Assembly: GCA_944325005.1 (NCBI GenBank)
Contig: CALUYO010000011.1
Coordinates: 1 to 54,169, forward strand
Length of the DNA stretch: 54,169 bases
Origin: Candidatus Gastranaerophilales bacterium
GTDB taxonomy: Bacteria > Cyanobacteriota > Vampirovibrionia > Gastranaerophilales > Gastranaerophilaceae
Direction: 5' to 3'
The notes beneath the pieces are model-generated. The model did not search any database. It saw only the letters and a program-made list of their open reading frames with translations, and was not told where the DNA came from. How positions within the stretch are numbered: the first letter of the stretch is position 1; the number at the start of each line of letters is the position of its first letter. Positions 10,501 to 18,256 of the stretch are shown here, piece by piece. The translations under genes were made by a program, and so were the position numbers.

Positions 10501-12026
10501 CATCCATGCGGATTTTGTCTTGTTCCTATTACATGCAGGTTGATTCCGCCCTTGCCTTTAATATCCATTATCGGCACAGGCCCCAGATCAAAGTGAAGTA
10601 TATCATGAAGCGGGTTTAGAACTATCTGTGCTGTTTTTAAGTCAACATTTTCCGTACTTTTGATATTCAAATCAGCGTATTTATCTTTTAATCTTATTGG
10701 TCCTGTTACATAAACAGTTTGTGTGGGGCTTGTTGGAACTTTTACGTCAAGATCCATTTTATCTCCGGAAAAAGACAGTTTTATAACAGCTTTATCTGAA
10801 TTAGGAATTGGTTTTACCATATATGCATTTGCAATAAGAATATTTCCGTATACTTCCGGAAAATCTGCTTTCCCTTTAATCTCAAGATTTCCTGCAGTGT
10901 CACCCCAGAAGCCGGTTTTCTTTAATAACAAAAAGTCTATGTCAGGACATAAATCAGGCTCGCCGGGAAGCAGTTTAACTATCGTATCGGCCTTTGAATG
11001 GTTTAGAGTTACCTTTAGGTCAAGTTCAGGGAGTTTCGAATTAAGTTTTGTTATTTTCCCTGAAGTAAATGCTTTAAGACCTTTACCGGATATTTTCATC
11101 TCATTTATTTCAAGCCCGTTTTTAATTGTTTTTATATCTGTTGTTATTGAGAGTTTGTCCTTAAAATAAATTGATTCTGAAATATTATCCTTTAAAATTC
11201 CGAGATTACTAATATAAAGGTTTGTTTTTATTTGTTTATGATTATCTCCTATAATATCTGTTTTTGCTGTAAAGTTAATTATACCGGAAAGAGACTTTAT
11301 TTTATTTTTAGAAAGAGATTTCGCATAGATTGAAAAATCTGACAAATCAAGGTTTACTATGTGTCCGGAAATATCACACTGATCGTCTGATATTTTGTTA
11401 AGAGGTAGTTTTAAATCGGCATCTGCTTTTATTAAAGTTTTTTTTCTGCCGGTTTGCAATTCTGCAATTGTAGATAAATTTAGATATTTATCCGCTTTAA
11501 AGTCTTTTACTGTAAGGTATTTCCCGTCAAGATTAATTTTTTTTGACTGAACCTGATCATCCAGATTTATTGAATAACTATCAAGATTCATTGAAGCATG
11601 TTTAAGTTTTAAGGGCGTTGCTGTCCGGGTATCAAGCGAGTACTGTCCGAGTTTAAGTTTGGAAGTTTTGTCAAAAACAAGGTTTGCTGTAACATTACCG
11701 GCGGAAAAATATTTTATATCTAATTCTTTAAAAATAAGCGGTAAAAGTCTTATATTTATATACGGTTTGTCAATACTAAAAGCTTTTGAATTATCATTAT
11801 TTAATACTGAAAAACAATCTGCCTTTATCCATACAGATGGAAGCAATCCCATTTTTAATGAAGGATTTTCAAGGTCTATTTTGTATCCTGACTTTTTTAA
11901 TACTATCTGTTCTATAAAATCCGTTCTTTCAGGCAGATTTATAATCGCAGGTATTCCCCAGTAATACGCTCCGTATAAAATCGTCAGTGAAAATAATATT
12001 ATTAAATATTTAAAATTCCTGCCCAT
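7578..12026 (-). CDS. Giant AsmA/TamB-like (DUF3971-type) envelope protein
   Basis: 1482 aa. One N-terminal membrane segment (~residues 7-27), then a very long run of beta-rich repeats with alternating polar/hydrophobic residues and many GNI/GSINF-type turns. The C-terminal part contains the AsmA-like C-terminal signature region (sequence around LSGEGEFKIADGRMPKLGSLE and the following NLLRGGFTGL). Proteins of this class (YhdP, TamB, AsmA) span the periplasm as grooved beta-rods that carry phospholipid to the outer membrane, so this supports a diderm cell. Convergent with yidD. Substrate not deducible. Confidence 0.85.
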   Translation of the reverse strand: MGRNFKYLIILFSLTILYGAYYWGIPAIINLPERTDFIEQIVLKKSGYKIDLENPSLKMGLLPSVWIKADCFSVLNNDNSKAFSIDKPYINIRLLPLIFKELDIKYFSAGNVTANLVFDKTSKLKLGQYSLDTRTATPLKLKHASMNLDSYSINLDDQVQSKKINLDGKYLTVKDFKADKYLNLSTIAELQTGRKKTLIKADADLKLPLNKISDDQCDISGHIVNLDLSDFSIYAKSLSKNKIKSLSGIINFTAKTDIIGDNHKQIKTNLYISNLGILKDNISESIYFKDKLSITTDIKTIKNGLEINEMKISGKGLKAFTSGKITKLNSKLPELDLKVTLNHSKADTIVKLLPGEPDLCPDIDFLLLKKTGFWGDTAGNLEIKGKADFPEVYGNILIANAYMVKPIPNSDKAVIKLSFSGDKMDLDVKVPTSPTQTVYVTGPIRLKDKYADLNIKSTENVDLKTAQIVLNPLHDILHFDLGPVPIMDIKGKGGINLHVIGTRQNPHGWGQFRFKDATVSFLDIHNMVLTNGSGTLDFDDQNTLFQTKTAKFNGKDLSVKGTCSLAGVLNFDVLTNGQDLGHLLKVIKTSPMLTDIQQLITPVENGSGPANLKINLTGKVKDPKNIVFNKNLFAKGKIDLLAGSIKLKDIPAALSNTSGSINFNNMDADFKLTSNINKSELNVEGKIKENNCDIKIVSNKFNLGDGLNTLPSDMKIPYKNDFASINTSFTAKYNGDIQNINFDNIYLRGKVYSNKGSKSAIIVDNSSFELNNSTFKLPFLKGSFKNSPYRISLNISKMFSPQRVVNGICKINSLDLNLINDNALQFILPPETAKQLKDIDFLNGNININARIHSNNLNAYTRLDNISLLYKPKHIKITVHSGDMLLRNNLLNLNKINAQLGEMPVFLNGQITNVQKNPYFNLYINAKPTQEFFDQFVNNNSVYPVKLKGDVIVTAKTRGCIDNLNAKSELNIQDNSSLYYMGASIGDVENPVKITVDSTYYPNRVKINNLQYDKIITSQNNKPFVKPQLNASGTLSLLADSNIGFDNFRIKTSTPTDAKIFNIIFRKPFMKQGVFTSDLILNGTSLNPKIKGLLNITGIDIPFFDSTIKDVNLDFKNDKILMNTKGTVFTNDVNIKAVIKNKLIPPYVLEDVKIKLSTLDINKITDTLRDIEAEASRNPGISSGDTQYFDISQLVIQKAFIEAGKIKVRNINADNFTTNLQLSKDGVADIKNFRFDIAEGTVNGHFIHDLNSHKTNLDINLNKANALIMSEALFDLKGQVYGSVNGNFQLSCTGDAQEECFKTLSGEGEFKIADGRMPKLGSLEYLLKAGNLLRGGFTGLSINSLIDLITPLKTGNFDSISGDIHITDGTADKINIYSDGHDLNMYMTGSYNLLTSIADMKIYGSLSKNITSVLGKIKNASLNTLLNTIPGINDSKEKLLMQTEISKIPNIKDATDIYRIFKVDINGDINGSDYVRSFRWVK

Positions 12027-12112
12027 AACCTGTTATGATTATACGATTAAAATGTATAAATTTAAAGGATTTCGGGAAAATGTTACATTGTTTATAATTG
12101 ATTTGTTGTGTA

Positions 12113-12691
12113 TTAAAATTTTTCGCACAGGACCTGAAAATATGCCTGAGAGTGCCTGCAGTTGGGACATTTTTTAGGTGCAGATTTACCGTTGCAAACG
12201 TACCCGCATTCTCTGCACATCCAGCTGGTTTCTTTATCTTTACAAAAAACTGTATCATTTTTTATATTTTCAAGTAGTTTGAGGTACCTTTGCTCATGGT
12301 GTTTTTCTGCTTCAATTACGTGGCGGAATGTTTCGGCAATTTCATCAAACCCTTCTTCTCTTGCAGTTTTTTCTGCTTGAGCGTATAGAAAAGACCATTC
12401 TTCTTTTTCACCGGCAGCTGCACTTTCAAGATTTTCTTCAGTTGTTCCAAGTTCAAACGGATATTCTGCATTAACATGTCCTCTTATATTTCCGAGATAT
12501 TCATAAAACAACTTTGCATGTTCTTTTTCGTTGTCTGCTGTCATACAGAAAATTTCAGAAATTTGTTCATAACCTTCTTCTTTAGCCCGTTTGGCAAAGT
12601 AAGTATATCTGTTTCTGGCCTGTGATTCTCCTGCAAATGCATTAATTAAATTTTGTTCTGTTTTAGTTCCTCTTATTTTTTTTTCTGTCAT
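12113..12691 (-). CDS. rbr: Rubrerythrin
   Basis: 192 aa with GGAGG 6-7 nt before ATG. N-terminal four-helix ferritin-like domain with the diiron ligand motifs: AFAGESQARNRY (Glu), DNEKEHAKLF (ExxH), AAAGEKEEW and EAEKHHEQRY (ExxH). C-terminal rubredoxin-like domain with WMCRECGYV and KKCPNCRH giving the four-Cys iron site. Reduces hydrogen peroxide with NADH-derived electrons; typical of anaerobes. Own transcription unit; the AsmA-like gene downstream is 87 nt away. Confidence 0.95.
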   Translation of the reverse strand: MTEKKIRGTKTEQNLINAFAGESQARNRYTYFAKRAKEEGYEQISEIFCMTADNEKEHAKLFYEYLGNIRGHVNAEYPFELGTTEENLESAAAGEKEEWSFLYAQAEKTAREEGFDEIAETFRHVIEAEKHHEQRYLKLLENIKNDTVFCKDKETSWMCRECGYVCNGKSAPKKCPNCRHSQAYFQVLCEKF

Positions 12692-12844
12692 AATTTTCCT
12701 CCGTTGAAATATTTTAGATAATGTTTTCAGCAGAAGATATTACCCGTATTAACTATTAAAAATAATAAATAATAATGCCTTAGCAGGATTATAGATTATA
12801 AAAAAAAATTGATAATGGATTATGTATAGGCAGGGAATAGAATT

Positions 12845-13006
12845 ATGAATTTATTAGATTATACTAAAAAATTATCCGAGAAAATAAAGTTTTACGATAC
12901 AATTGCGCAAAATACATTTTCCGGTATGCATACGGCAAATCCTTTTGCAAAACCTGTAAATATAACGGTTATATGGGTGGAAGATGATTGTGAAAAACAG
13001 GATTAG
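12845..13006 (+). CDS. Small hypothetical protein, 53 aa
   Basis: Short reading frame starting MNLLDYTKKLSEKIKFYD with GGCAGGG about 9 nt upstream. Contains a charged N-terminal helix and a C-terminal beta-like stretch (NITVIWVEDDCE) with an acidic end. Its stop overlaps the stop of the convergent ABC ATPase by 2-3 nt, compact packing that suggests a real gene. No family recognised; no membrane segment or signal peptide. Confidence 0.45.
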   Translation: MNLLDYTKKLSEKIKFYDTIAQNTFSGMHTANPFAKPVNITVIWVEDDCEKQD

Positions 13007-14001
13007 TATACTCTGTTTCCTGTTTCTTTATCAAAAAAGTATAAATCTTCATGATTTATGCTTAATTCTAAAGTCTTTCCGATATTATAGTCTGCCGCAA
13101 GCTTTGCAGAACATTTTCGTGTGCCGATATTGAAGTAAGCTATTTTTTCACTGCCTAAAAGCTCTGTTATTTCAATGTTAACTGTCAACTTTATTTCTCC
13201 GCCGCAGACCATTTTTTCCGGACGTATTCCGATAATTACATTTTCTTTTGTACTGTATGGAAAGTCCTCGCTGTCAATAAAATTCATCTGCGGAGAACCT
13301 ACAAAACCTGCTACAAATGTGTTTGCAGGGTTATTATAAATTTCTTCCGGGCTAGCTGCCTGTTGAATACCCCCCTTATCAAGGACAACAACCCTGTCTC
13401 CCATTGTTAAAGCTTCTGTTTGATCATGGGTTACATAAATGAATGTTGTTTGAAGTTTTGCATGCAATTTTTTTATTTCTGAGCGCATCTGTACCCGTAA
13501 TTTGGCGTCTAAATTTGACAAAGGTTCATCCATTAAAAATACTTTGGGATTTCTAACGATTGCACGCCCGAGTGCTACACGCTGTCTTTGTCCGCCCGAA
13601 AGCTGTTTGGGTTTTCTGTCGAGATATTCTCCTAAATCCAAAATTTCAGCAGCTTCTTTTACTTTTTTTTCAATTGTTTCTTTGTCAACTTTCCTCATTT
13701 TAAGGCCGAATGCAATATTTTCTCTAACCGTCATATGCGGATAAAGCGCATAACTCTGGAATACAAATGCTATATCTCTGTCTTTAGGGTGTACATCATT
13801 AACTTTTTTGTCACCTATAAAAATTTCTCCGTCAGTTATATTTTCAAGTCCCGCAATCATTCTTAAAAGTGTTGATTTCCCGCATCCGGACGCGCCGACA
13901 AGAACAACAAACTCTTTATCTTTAATCGTTAAATCAACGTTATCTATAACTTTTTTTGTGTCGTAGATTTTAGTAACGTTTTTTAATGTAACATTACTCA
14001 T
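13003..14001 (-). CDS. Sugar ABC transporter ATP-binding protein, MsmX/UgpC family
   Basis: 332 aa. Walker A GASGCGKST, Q-loop (VFQSYALYPHM), signature LSGGQRQRVALGRA, Walker B FLMDEP with LSNLDAKLR, and switch His (VTHDQTEA), followed by a C-terminal OB-type regulatory domain, as in MsmX, UgpC and MalK. Such ATPases energise several carbohydrate importers encoded elsewhere. A matching MalG-type permease lies at 39331-40155 in this window. Lies 15 nt downstream of a degenerate histidine kinase gene and is probably cotranscribed with it. Confidence 0.93.
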   Translation of the reverse strand: MSNVTLKNVTKIYDTKKVIDNVDLTIKDKEFVVLVGASGCGKSTLLRMIAGLENITDGEIFIGDKKVNDVHPKDRDIAFVFQSYALYPHMTVRENIAFGLKMRKVDKETIEKKVKEAAEILDLGEYLDRKPKQLSGGQRQRVALGRAIVRNPKVFLMDEPLSNLDAKLRVQMRSEIKKLHAKLQTTFIYVTHDQTEALTMGDRVVVLDKGGIQQAASPEEIYNNPANTFVAGFVGSPQMNFIDSEDFPYSTKENVIIGIRPEKMVCGGEIKLTVNIEITELLGSEKIAYFNIGTRKCSAKLAADYNIGKTLELSINHEDLYFFDKETGNRVY

Positions 14002-14016
14002 TATTATCCTCTTTGC

Positions 14017-15135
14017 TTATACTTCTCGTCCCACCGGTAAGATTATATAAAAAGTAGAGCCTTTCATTACTTCTGAATTAACCCATACAGCTCCGCCCAT
14101 TCGTTTGAGCATTGTGTAAGCTGTTCCTAAAGTAATTGAGCGCAGAATAGTTTTTTTGTGAGCTTTATCCAGCTGTGTATACGGCTCAAAAATACCTTCA
14201 AGTTCTGATTCTGCAAGACCTATTCCGGTATCGCTTATTGCAATTCTAACATAAGAAAAGGAATTTGCATCTTTTAGAATTTTGGCTCCGGCTCTTTCAA
14301 CCACATCCATCTCCGGATGATCTACTTTTATTGTGATAGAACCTACATCTGTTAATTTAATTGATGTTTCAAGGATGTTTTGCAAAATAATCTTTACAGA
14401 GTTTTCATCACTATAGACTACCTTTTTATTAAACTCTTCAAAATCATAGTTAACGGTTAAATTTTTTGAACTTAAAGCATTTTCGTTATTTTTAACTACA
14501 TATTGAATTGCATTTGTTAAATCAAATGGCTGGATTTCACAGTTGAATAAAGAAGATTCTGCCTGTGCAAATTCAATAAATTTTTCCATAAAATGTAATA
14601 ATTCAGTAGAATTTTTATTAATAATTTTTACATATTTATTTTGTTTTTCATTAATTTCTCCTCCCATTCCATCCAGAAGTGCCTGAGAAAACCCTATTAT
14701 TGATTGGATTGGAGACTTAATTTCATTTGAAAGCTTTACAAACATTACGTTTTTTTCTTTGTTCAATCTGCCTGTCCTTTCGGCGATTGTTAAAACGTTT
14801 GTCATAGCGGTAACGTCTCTTATTGTAATGAAGTATTGCTCAATGTATTTTTTTGCATTCATTTCAATAAAAAATTCTTTACCTTCCACTGTAAAAGCGC
14901 CGGTAACAACAGAATTTCTTTTAGAATGTGATTTATCAGCCAGAAAGAGCCCGTTTGCAACAATTTCGTCAAAATTTAATCCTTTTAAATCTCTTGTTTT
15001 ACTTTCAAATATTATGGCAGCTTTATCGTTTGCCCAGGCAATTCTTCCGTCTAAATCCACTACAAATACTGCATCCGGAAGATTTCTGACTACTTCTTTG
15101 GGATTTATGTTACTAAATAAATTAGTAATTTTCAT
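14017..15135 (-). CDS. PAS-domain histidine-kinase-like protein lacking the phospho-accepting His
   Basis: 372 aa, preceded by AAGGAAAG. Residues ~15-110 form a PAS domain (DAVFVVDLDGRIAWAND). The dimerisation helix reads LSNEIKSPIQS: position 137, normally the phosphorylated His, is Asn. In the HATPase domain the second Asn of the N-box is Thr257 (NILETSIKLT), DTGIGL (302-307) is kept, and the G2 box is degraded (SITLGT at 333-338). It is therefore unlikely to autophosphorylate on His and may sense and signal by binding, or be decaying. Followed directly by the sugar ABC ATPase gene; no response regulator nearby. Confidence 0.82.
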   Translation of the reverse strand: MKITNLFSNINPKEVVRNLPDAVFVVDLDGRIAWANDKAAIIFESKTRDLKGLNFDEIVANGLFLADKSHSKRNSVVTGAFTVEGKEFFIEMNAKKYIEQYFITIRDVTAMTNVLTIAERTGRLNKEKNVMFVKLSNEIKSPIQSIIGFSQALLDGMGGEINEKQNKYVKIINKNSTELLHFMEKFIEFAQAESSLFNCEIQPFDLTNAIQYVVKNNENALSSKNLTVNYDFEEFNKKVVYSDENSVKIILQNILETSIKLTDVGSITIKVDHPEMDVVERAGAKILKDANSFSYVRIAISDTGIGLAESELEGIFEPYTQLDKAHKKTILRSITLGTAYTMLKRMGGAVWVNSEVMKGSTFYIILPVGREV

Positions 15136-15386
15136 AGTTGCAATACTTTCCTTAATGTTGTATACTTTATATAACGTTTATATACTTAAATCATCTACAC
15201 TGTACTTTTAATATATCATAAACAGTTTGTAAGGAAAGATTTTATATTAATTTTTGTAATTTTTTTTTTACAAACTAGCAAAAATTTTTATTTCGATGTT
15301 TTAAAGCATAAAACGAGAATATAGAGTTATACATAAATCGTTGCGGCAATGTGCTGTAACCCCGAAAAAGAAAAGAGGATGTGACG

Positions 15387-15746
15387 ATGAACGAGATACC
15401 AAAAAACGCACAAGCTCCAAGTATTCCACAACAGACACAAACACAGGTACAAAAGCCTGAACAGGTAAAACAGGATGTTGTTCAGGATACACAGTCACCT
15501 CAACAGACTGAAGTTAAGACAAAGGAGATTAATGAAATCCCTGACAACCCCGCAGCACGTACTACTGTTAAAGTCGATAATCTTGAAAACGATATTAAAG
15601 TTTTCGCTGCAAACCCTGAACTTGCTAAGCGAGCTTTAGATGTTGCAGAACTTGCTGAAAAAAAATATGCTGAAGCAGGTATTGAACAGCCTGAACTGAA
15701 AGCTCTTGCAGTAGGCAAAGCTTTTGTTGAAGAGTTTCAAAAATAA
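15387..15746 (+). CDS. Hypothetical protein with Gln/Pro/Thr-rich N-terminus
   Basis: 119 aa from the ATG at 15387, which has AAGAGGA 7 nt upstream (an in-frame GTG at 15381 is too close to it). Residues 1-55 are low-complexity (Q, P, T, K); residues ~60-119 form a compact helical part (NDIKVFAANPELAKRALDVA, then AEKKYAEAG.. and KALAVGKAFVEEFQK). No signal peptide or membrane segment. No family recognised. Ends before a perfect 10-bp hairpin shared with convergent aroQ. Confidence 0.7.
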   Translation: MNEIPKNAQAPSIPQQTQTQVQKPEQVKQDVVQDTQSPQQTEVKTKEINEIPDNPAARTTVKVDNLENDIKVFAANPELAKRALDVAELAEKKYAEAGIEQPELKALAVGKAFVEEFQK

Positions 15747-15758
15747 TTATATGTAATT

Positions 15759-15782
15759 CGTCATTGCAATAATGCAATGACG
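15759..15782. terminator. Palindromic hairpin between convergent genes
   Basis: Perfect 10-bp inverted repeat CGTCATTGCA / TGCAATGACG with loop ATAA. It lies between the stops of the 119-aa gene and aroQ. There is no adjacent T-run on either strand, so it may be a weak terminator, a transcript-protecting stem, or a short repeat. Confidence 0.45.
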
Positions 15783-15803
15783 GACTGAAATACAGGAATT
15801 TTT

Positions 15804-16250
15804 TTATTCGTTGTCATTAGTGTTTAAATAATCGACAACTGCTTTAAGACCCAATTTATAACTGTTTACTCCAAATCCTGAAATTTGTCCGATACATACA
15901 GGTGCAATATATGAATGATGCCTGAATTCTTCTCTTTTATAAATATTTGTCATATGTACTTCAACAGCAGGTATATCAACAGAGGATATTGCATCTCTTA
16001 TTGCAATACTTGTGTGAGTGTATGCACCGGCGTTTATAACAATCCCATCAAATTTTTCGCCAGCCTCATGAATTTTTTGAACAATTTCTCCTTCAAAATT
16101 GCTCTGGAATGTTTCTATGTCAATTCCATATTCAAATGACAGTGCATATAATTCTTTTTCTAAATCTTTTAATGTCATGCTTCCATATTTTTCAGGTTCC
16201 CGAAAACCGAGCATATTCATATTTACACCATTTATAACAAGTATTTTCAT
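15804..16250 (-). CDS. aroQ: 3-dehydroquinate dehydratase, type II
   Basis: 148 aa, GAGGAAA upstream. Type II features: N-terminal INGVNMNMLG, the lid with catalytic Tyr (EKYGSMTL), NFEGEIVQKIHEA, GIVINAGAYTHTS (catalytic Asn), VEVHMTNIYKREEFRHHS with catalytic His. Forms dodecamers and converts 3-dehydroquinate to 3-dehydroshikimate in the shikimate pathway. Stands alone; no other aro gene adjacent. A TATAAT lies ahead of it at about 16268-16273 on the minus strand. Confidence 0.95.
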   Translation of the reverse strand: MKILVINGVNMNMLGFREPEKYGSMTLKDLEKELYALSFEYGIDIETFQSNFEGEIVQKIHEAGEKFDGIVINAGAYTHTSIAIRDAISSVDIPAVEVHMTNIYKREEFRHHSYIAPVCIGQISGFGVNSYKLGLKAVVDYLNTNDNE

Positions 16251-16329
16251 ATTTTTCCTCTAAACACTATTATAATATAAAATCAAGGAATTGTAAATTT
16301 TTATTAATTTTTTAATTACATGTGTAACA

Positions 16330-16430
16330 AAAAAAGCATGCTTGCATTATCATGCATGTACAACTATCCCCAAATCTCCTCCCAAGATTATTGTTCAAAA
16401 GTCACGCGAGATGTGTGGCTTTTCTTTTTT
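16330..16430 (+). ncRNA. Candidate small RNA with C-rich single-stranded motif and strong terminator
   Basis: Intergenic 240-bp gap. It contains a GCATGC/CATGCATG region able to fold (16337-16358), then an unpaired-looking stretch TCCCCAAATCTCCTCCCAAG (16366-16385, complementary to Shine-Dalgarno sequences), then a strong terminator hairpin. No open frame with a ribosome site spans it. The 5' end is not defined; the promoter is not obvious. Confidence 0.35.
16397..16430 (+). terminator. Rho-independent terminator
   Basis: Continuous 11-bp stem (16397-16407 with 16413-16423, two G-U pairs), loop GAGAT, followed by TTCTTTTTT-type tract. Plus orientation, but no plus-strand protein gene ends here: the upstream gene aroQ points away. 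This implies an unannotated transcript upstream. Confidence 0.75.
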
Positions 16431-16433
16431 GCC

Positions 16434-16461
16434 TTGACTTCTTAAAATAAATCGCTACAAT
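16434..16461 (+). promoter_or_regulatory. Promoter of the 86-aa gene
   Basis: TTGACT (16434-16439), 16-nt spacer, TACAAT (16456-16461). Predicted +1 near 16468, giving a ~24-nt leader with GGGGA before the ATG at 16492. Confidence 0.55.
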
Positions 16462-16491
16462 AATATTGTAAGACATTTACGGGGATATAGA

Positions 16492-16752
16492 ATGAGACTG
16501 GTAGAGAAACTTAAAGAGTATGAAAATCAATACATGTTTATCAAATGGGCAACAGGCGGTGAATATGGAAAATTAATATTTGCCGGAGAAGATTTTATTG
16601 AGTTTAACGTGATAAATGTTGATAATATGGAATATTCTGAAACAGTTTTAATTCATGCTCCGTTAATTCTTGAAGTTGCCATAGGCGGTGCTGATATTCA
16701 AAGGATTGTTGCAGAAGTTTCGTCAAGGCTTTCAACAGATGAAATTCATTAA
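16492..16752 (+). CDS. Hypothetical small beta-rich protein, 86 aa
   Basis: Own promoter and ribosome site (GGGGA). Sequence pattern FIKWATGGEYGKLIFAGEDF, then IEFNVIN, then a long hydrophobic strand VLIHAPLILEVAIGG and a C-terminal helix. The short beta strands with a central G-K-L-x-x-x-G-x-D-F turn resemble small beta-barrels of the Sm-like type, but this is only a pattern impression; no family is assigned. Convergent with the next gene (12-nt gap). Confidence 0.65.
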   Translation: MRLVEKLKEYENQYMFIKWATGGEYGKLIFAGEDFIEFNVINVDNMEYSETVLIHAPLILEVAIGGADIQRIVAEVSSRLSTDEIH

Positions 16753-16764
16753 AATTTGTTTGTT

Positions 16765-17409
16765 TTATATATTAAAGCTTTTTCTGGAGCCTTCTTCGTG
16801 ATAGAAACCGCCTCCGCAGATTGTTTCAACAACTTTTAATACAAATTCTCGAGGGGCATCAACCTGATTGAGATAAAATTCTCTGTTAGGAAGGTGTCTT
16901 ATTTTCATTATTGAATTTTGAGTGGATTCAGGCGGGATAAAGAGTGATGCAACTTCGTTATCAAGAAGTTTCCCCATTTCTTCATCGTGATCTGTTACAC
17001 CCTTCATAAGTTCGTAGTAGTTACCTTTTACAGCCATAATCCTGCTTGAGAAAAGGTGCTGACCGTCTTCTCTGTAAAGAGCTTGAGGCTGATAGTTGCA
17101 TCTTGTTGTAAAACTCATTTTGTGCCATAAAATATTTACGATAACAACAGATTTTTGAGGGTCTGTGTCTACGTATATGTTCTGAGTGGTTACGTTGCGG
17201 GAAGAAAATGCCTCTTTCAGCGTATCTACTACTATTTGCAAATTATCAATCATTCTTGTAAATATTTCATTTGTATTGACATTTGCGTGTTGATAATCCA
17301 GAAACTGCTTATACATGTGGGTAGATACAAGCCCTATTCTTTCCTGTATTAAAGCGGATTTTCTTGCTGATGTTTCAGAATTATCAAAACTTTCGAAATT
17401 ATTTAACAA
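16765..17409 (-). CDS. Hypothetical protein, 214 aa, TTG start
   Basis: Open frame from a TTG at 17409 with GGACAGG upstream; no ATG lies near. Mixed alpha/beta composition: helical N-terminus (to ~residue 75), a beta strand segment VVIVNILWHKMSF, and a C-terminal part with NREFYLNQVDAPREFVLKV and a Gly-rich GGGFYHEEGS end. No transmembrane segment, no motif recognised. A perfect TATAAT upstream on the minus strand near 17470 could be its -10. Not obviously related to its neighbours (bio operon upstream, 86-aa gene convergent). Confidence 0.7.
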   Translation of the reverse strand: MLNNFESFDNSETSARKSALIQERIGLVSTHMYKQFLDYQHANVNTNEIFTRMIDNLQIVVDTLKEAFSSRNVTTQNIYVDTDPQKSVVIVNILWHKMSFTTRCNYQPQALYREDGQHLFSSRIMAVKGNYYELMKGVTDHDEEMGKLLDNEVASLFIPPESTQNSIMKIRHLPNREFYLNQVDAPREFVLKVVETICGGGFYHEEGSRKSFNI

Positions 17410-17518
17410 TTGTTACCTGTCCTTTTATCCACATGTAATAATAAACATGAATTTATGTAAACATTATATGTTTTTTCTTTACAAAGTAGAATACACAAAT
17501 GGTAGTATTTATTTACAT

Positions 17519-18256
17519 TCAAATTTTCCGGCAGATAACAATAATCGGACAATAAGTGAGAGTAATATCAGGATATTTGGCTTTATATCTGTCACAGAAA
17601 TCTTTAACTTCTTTAAATGTCCAGTGCTGTGCCGTCAGGGAGTTTACACCTGTATTTTTCATATGTGCCAGAAGTTCAAGAGGGTTTGAAAATGACAGCT
17701 TATGTTTGAATTCTTCAATATAGAGAATTTCAAAGTTTTTTTCAAATATATTTTGTATTTCATTTAAAGATTTGTAGTTAAGCGAAAGTCCGGTTAAATC
17801 CCTGATTTCTTTAAAGTTTTCGGGTGAAAATGTTGAAAATGCAAGGATACCGTCCTTATTCAATATATTTTTGTAATGCAGACTGATTTTTTCAAGGTTT
17901 TCAAACCATTGAAACATCGCATTTGAAATGATTAAATCCATTTTTTCGGCCGGTTTAATTCTTCCGGCGTTACCGCAGTAGAATGAGGCGCCTGCAATAA
18001 TTTTATTAACATACATTTTGGATTTTTCTACCAAATCATTTGCACAATAATTTTTAAAATGAATTTTTTTTACAAGTTCTTCTGTCAAAAGTCCTGAACC
18101 GCTCCCCAGTTCCAGAATACTGCCAAAATCCTGTTTGATTTTTGAAAGTTCATCAATAAGCTTTACTGCCATAATTTTTTGAACAACAGCATTTTTGTTA
18201 TATGTATCCAAACTTTTTTCAAATTGATGTTTTATTAACTTAGGGTTTATATGCAT
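17519..18256 (-). CDS. bioC: Malonyl-ACP O-methyltransferase BioC
   Basis: 245 aa. SAM-binding class I methyltransferase fold: motif I ILELGSGSGLLTEEL, acidic end of strand 2 (CANDLVEKS), ISNAMFQWFENL typical of BioC, and the C-terminal NTGVNSLTAQHWTFKE stretch (compare the GAN(R) motif of the family). BioC methylates the free carboxyl of malonyl-ACP so that the fatty-acid machinery can build pimeloyl-ACP. Start overlaps the end of bioG by 10 nt. Third gene of bioF-bioG-bioC. Confidence 0.93.
   Translation of the reverse strand: MHINPKLIKHQFEKSLDTYNKNAVVQKIMAVKLIDELSKIKQDFGSILELGSGSGLLTEELVKKIHFKNYCANDLVEKSKMYVNKIIAGASFYCGNAGRIKPAEKMDLIISNAMFQWFENLEKISLHYKNILNKDGILAFSTFSPENFKEIRDLTGLSLNYKSLNEIQNIFEKNFEILYIEEFKHKLSFSNPLELLAHMKNTGVNSLTAQHWTFKEVKDFCDRYKAKYPDITLTYCPIIVICRKI

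Noticed and set aside
7999..11964. Several plus-strand open frames of 76-217 codons
   Set aside because: They are antisense to the 1482-aa AsmA-like gene, lack ribosome sites and have unnatural composition.
15225..15275. Inverted repeat GTTTGTAA/TTACAAAC upstream of the 119-aa gene
   Set aside because: Short, AT-rich and 35 nt apart; expected by chance in such sequence, no T-run in the right place.
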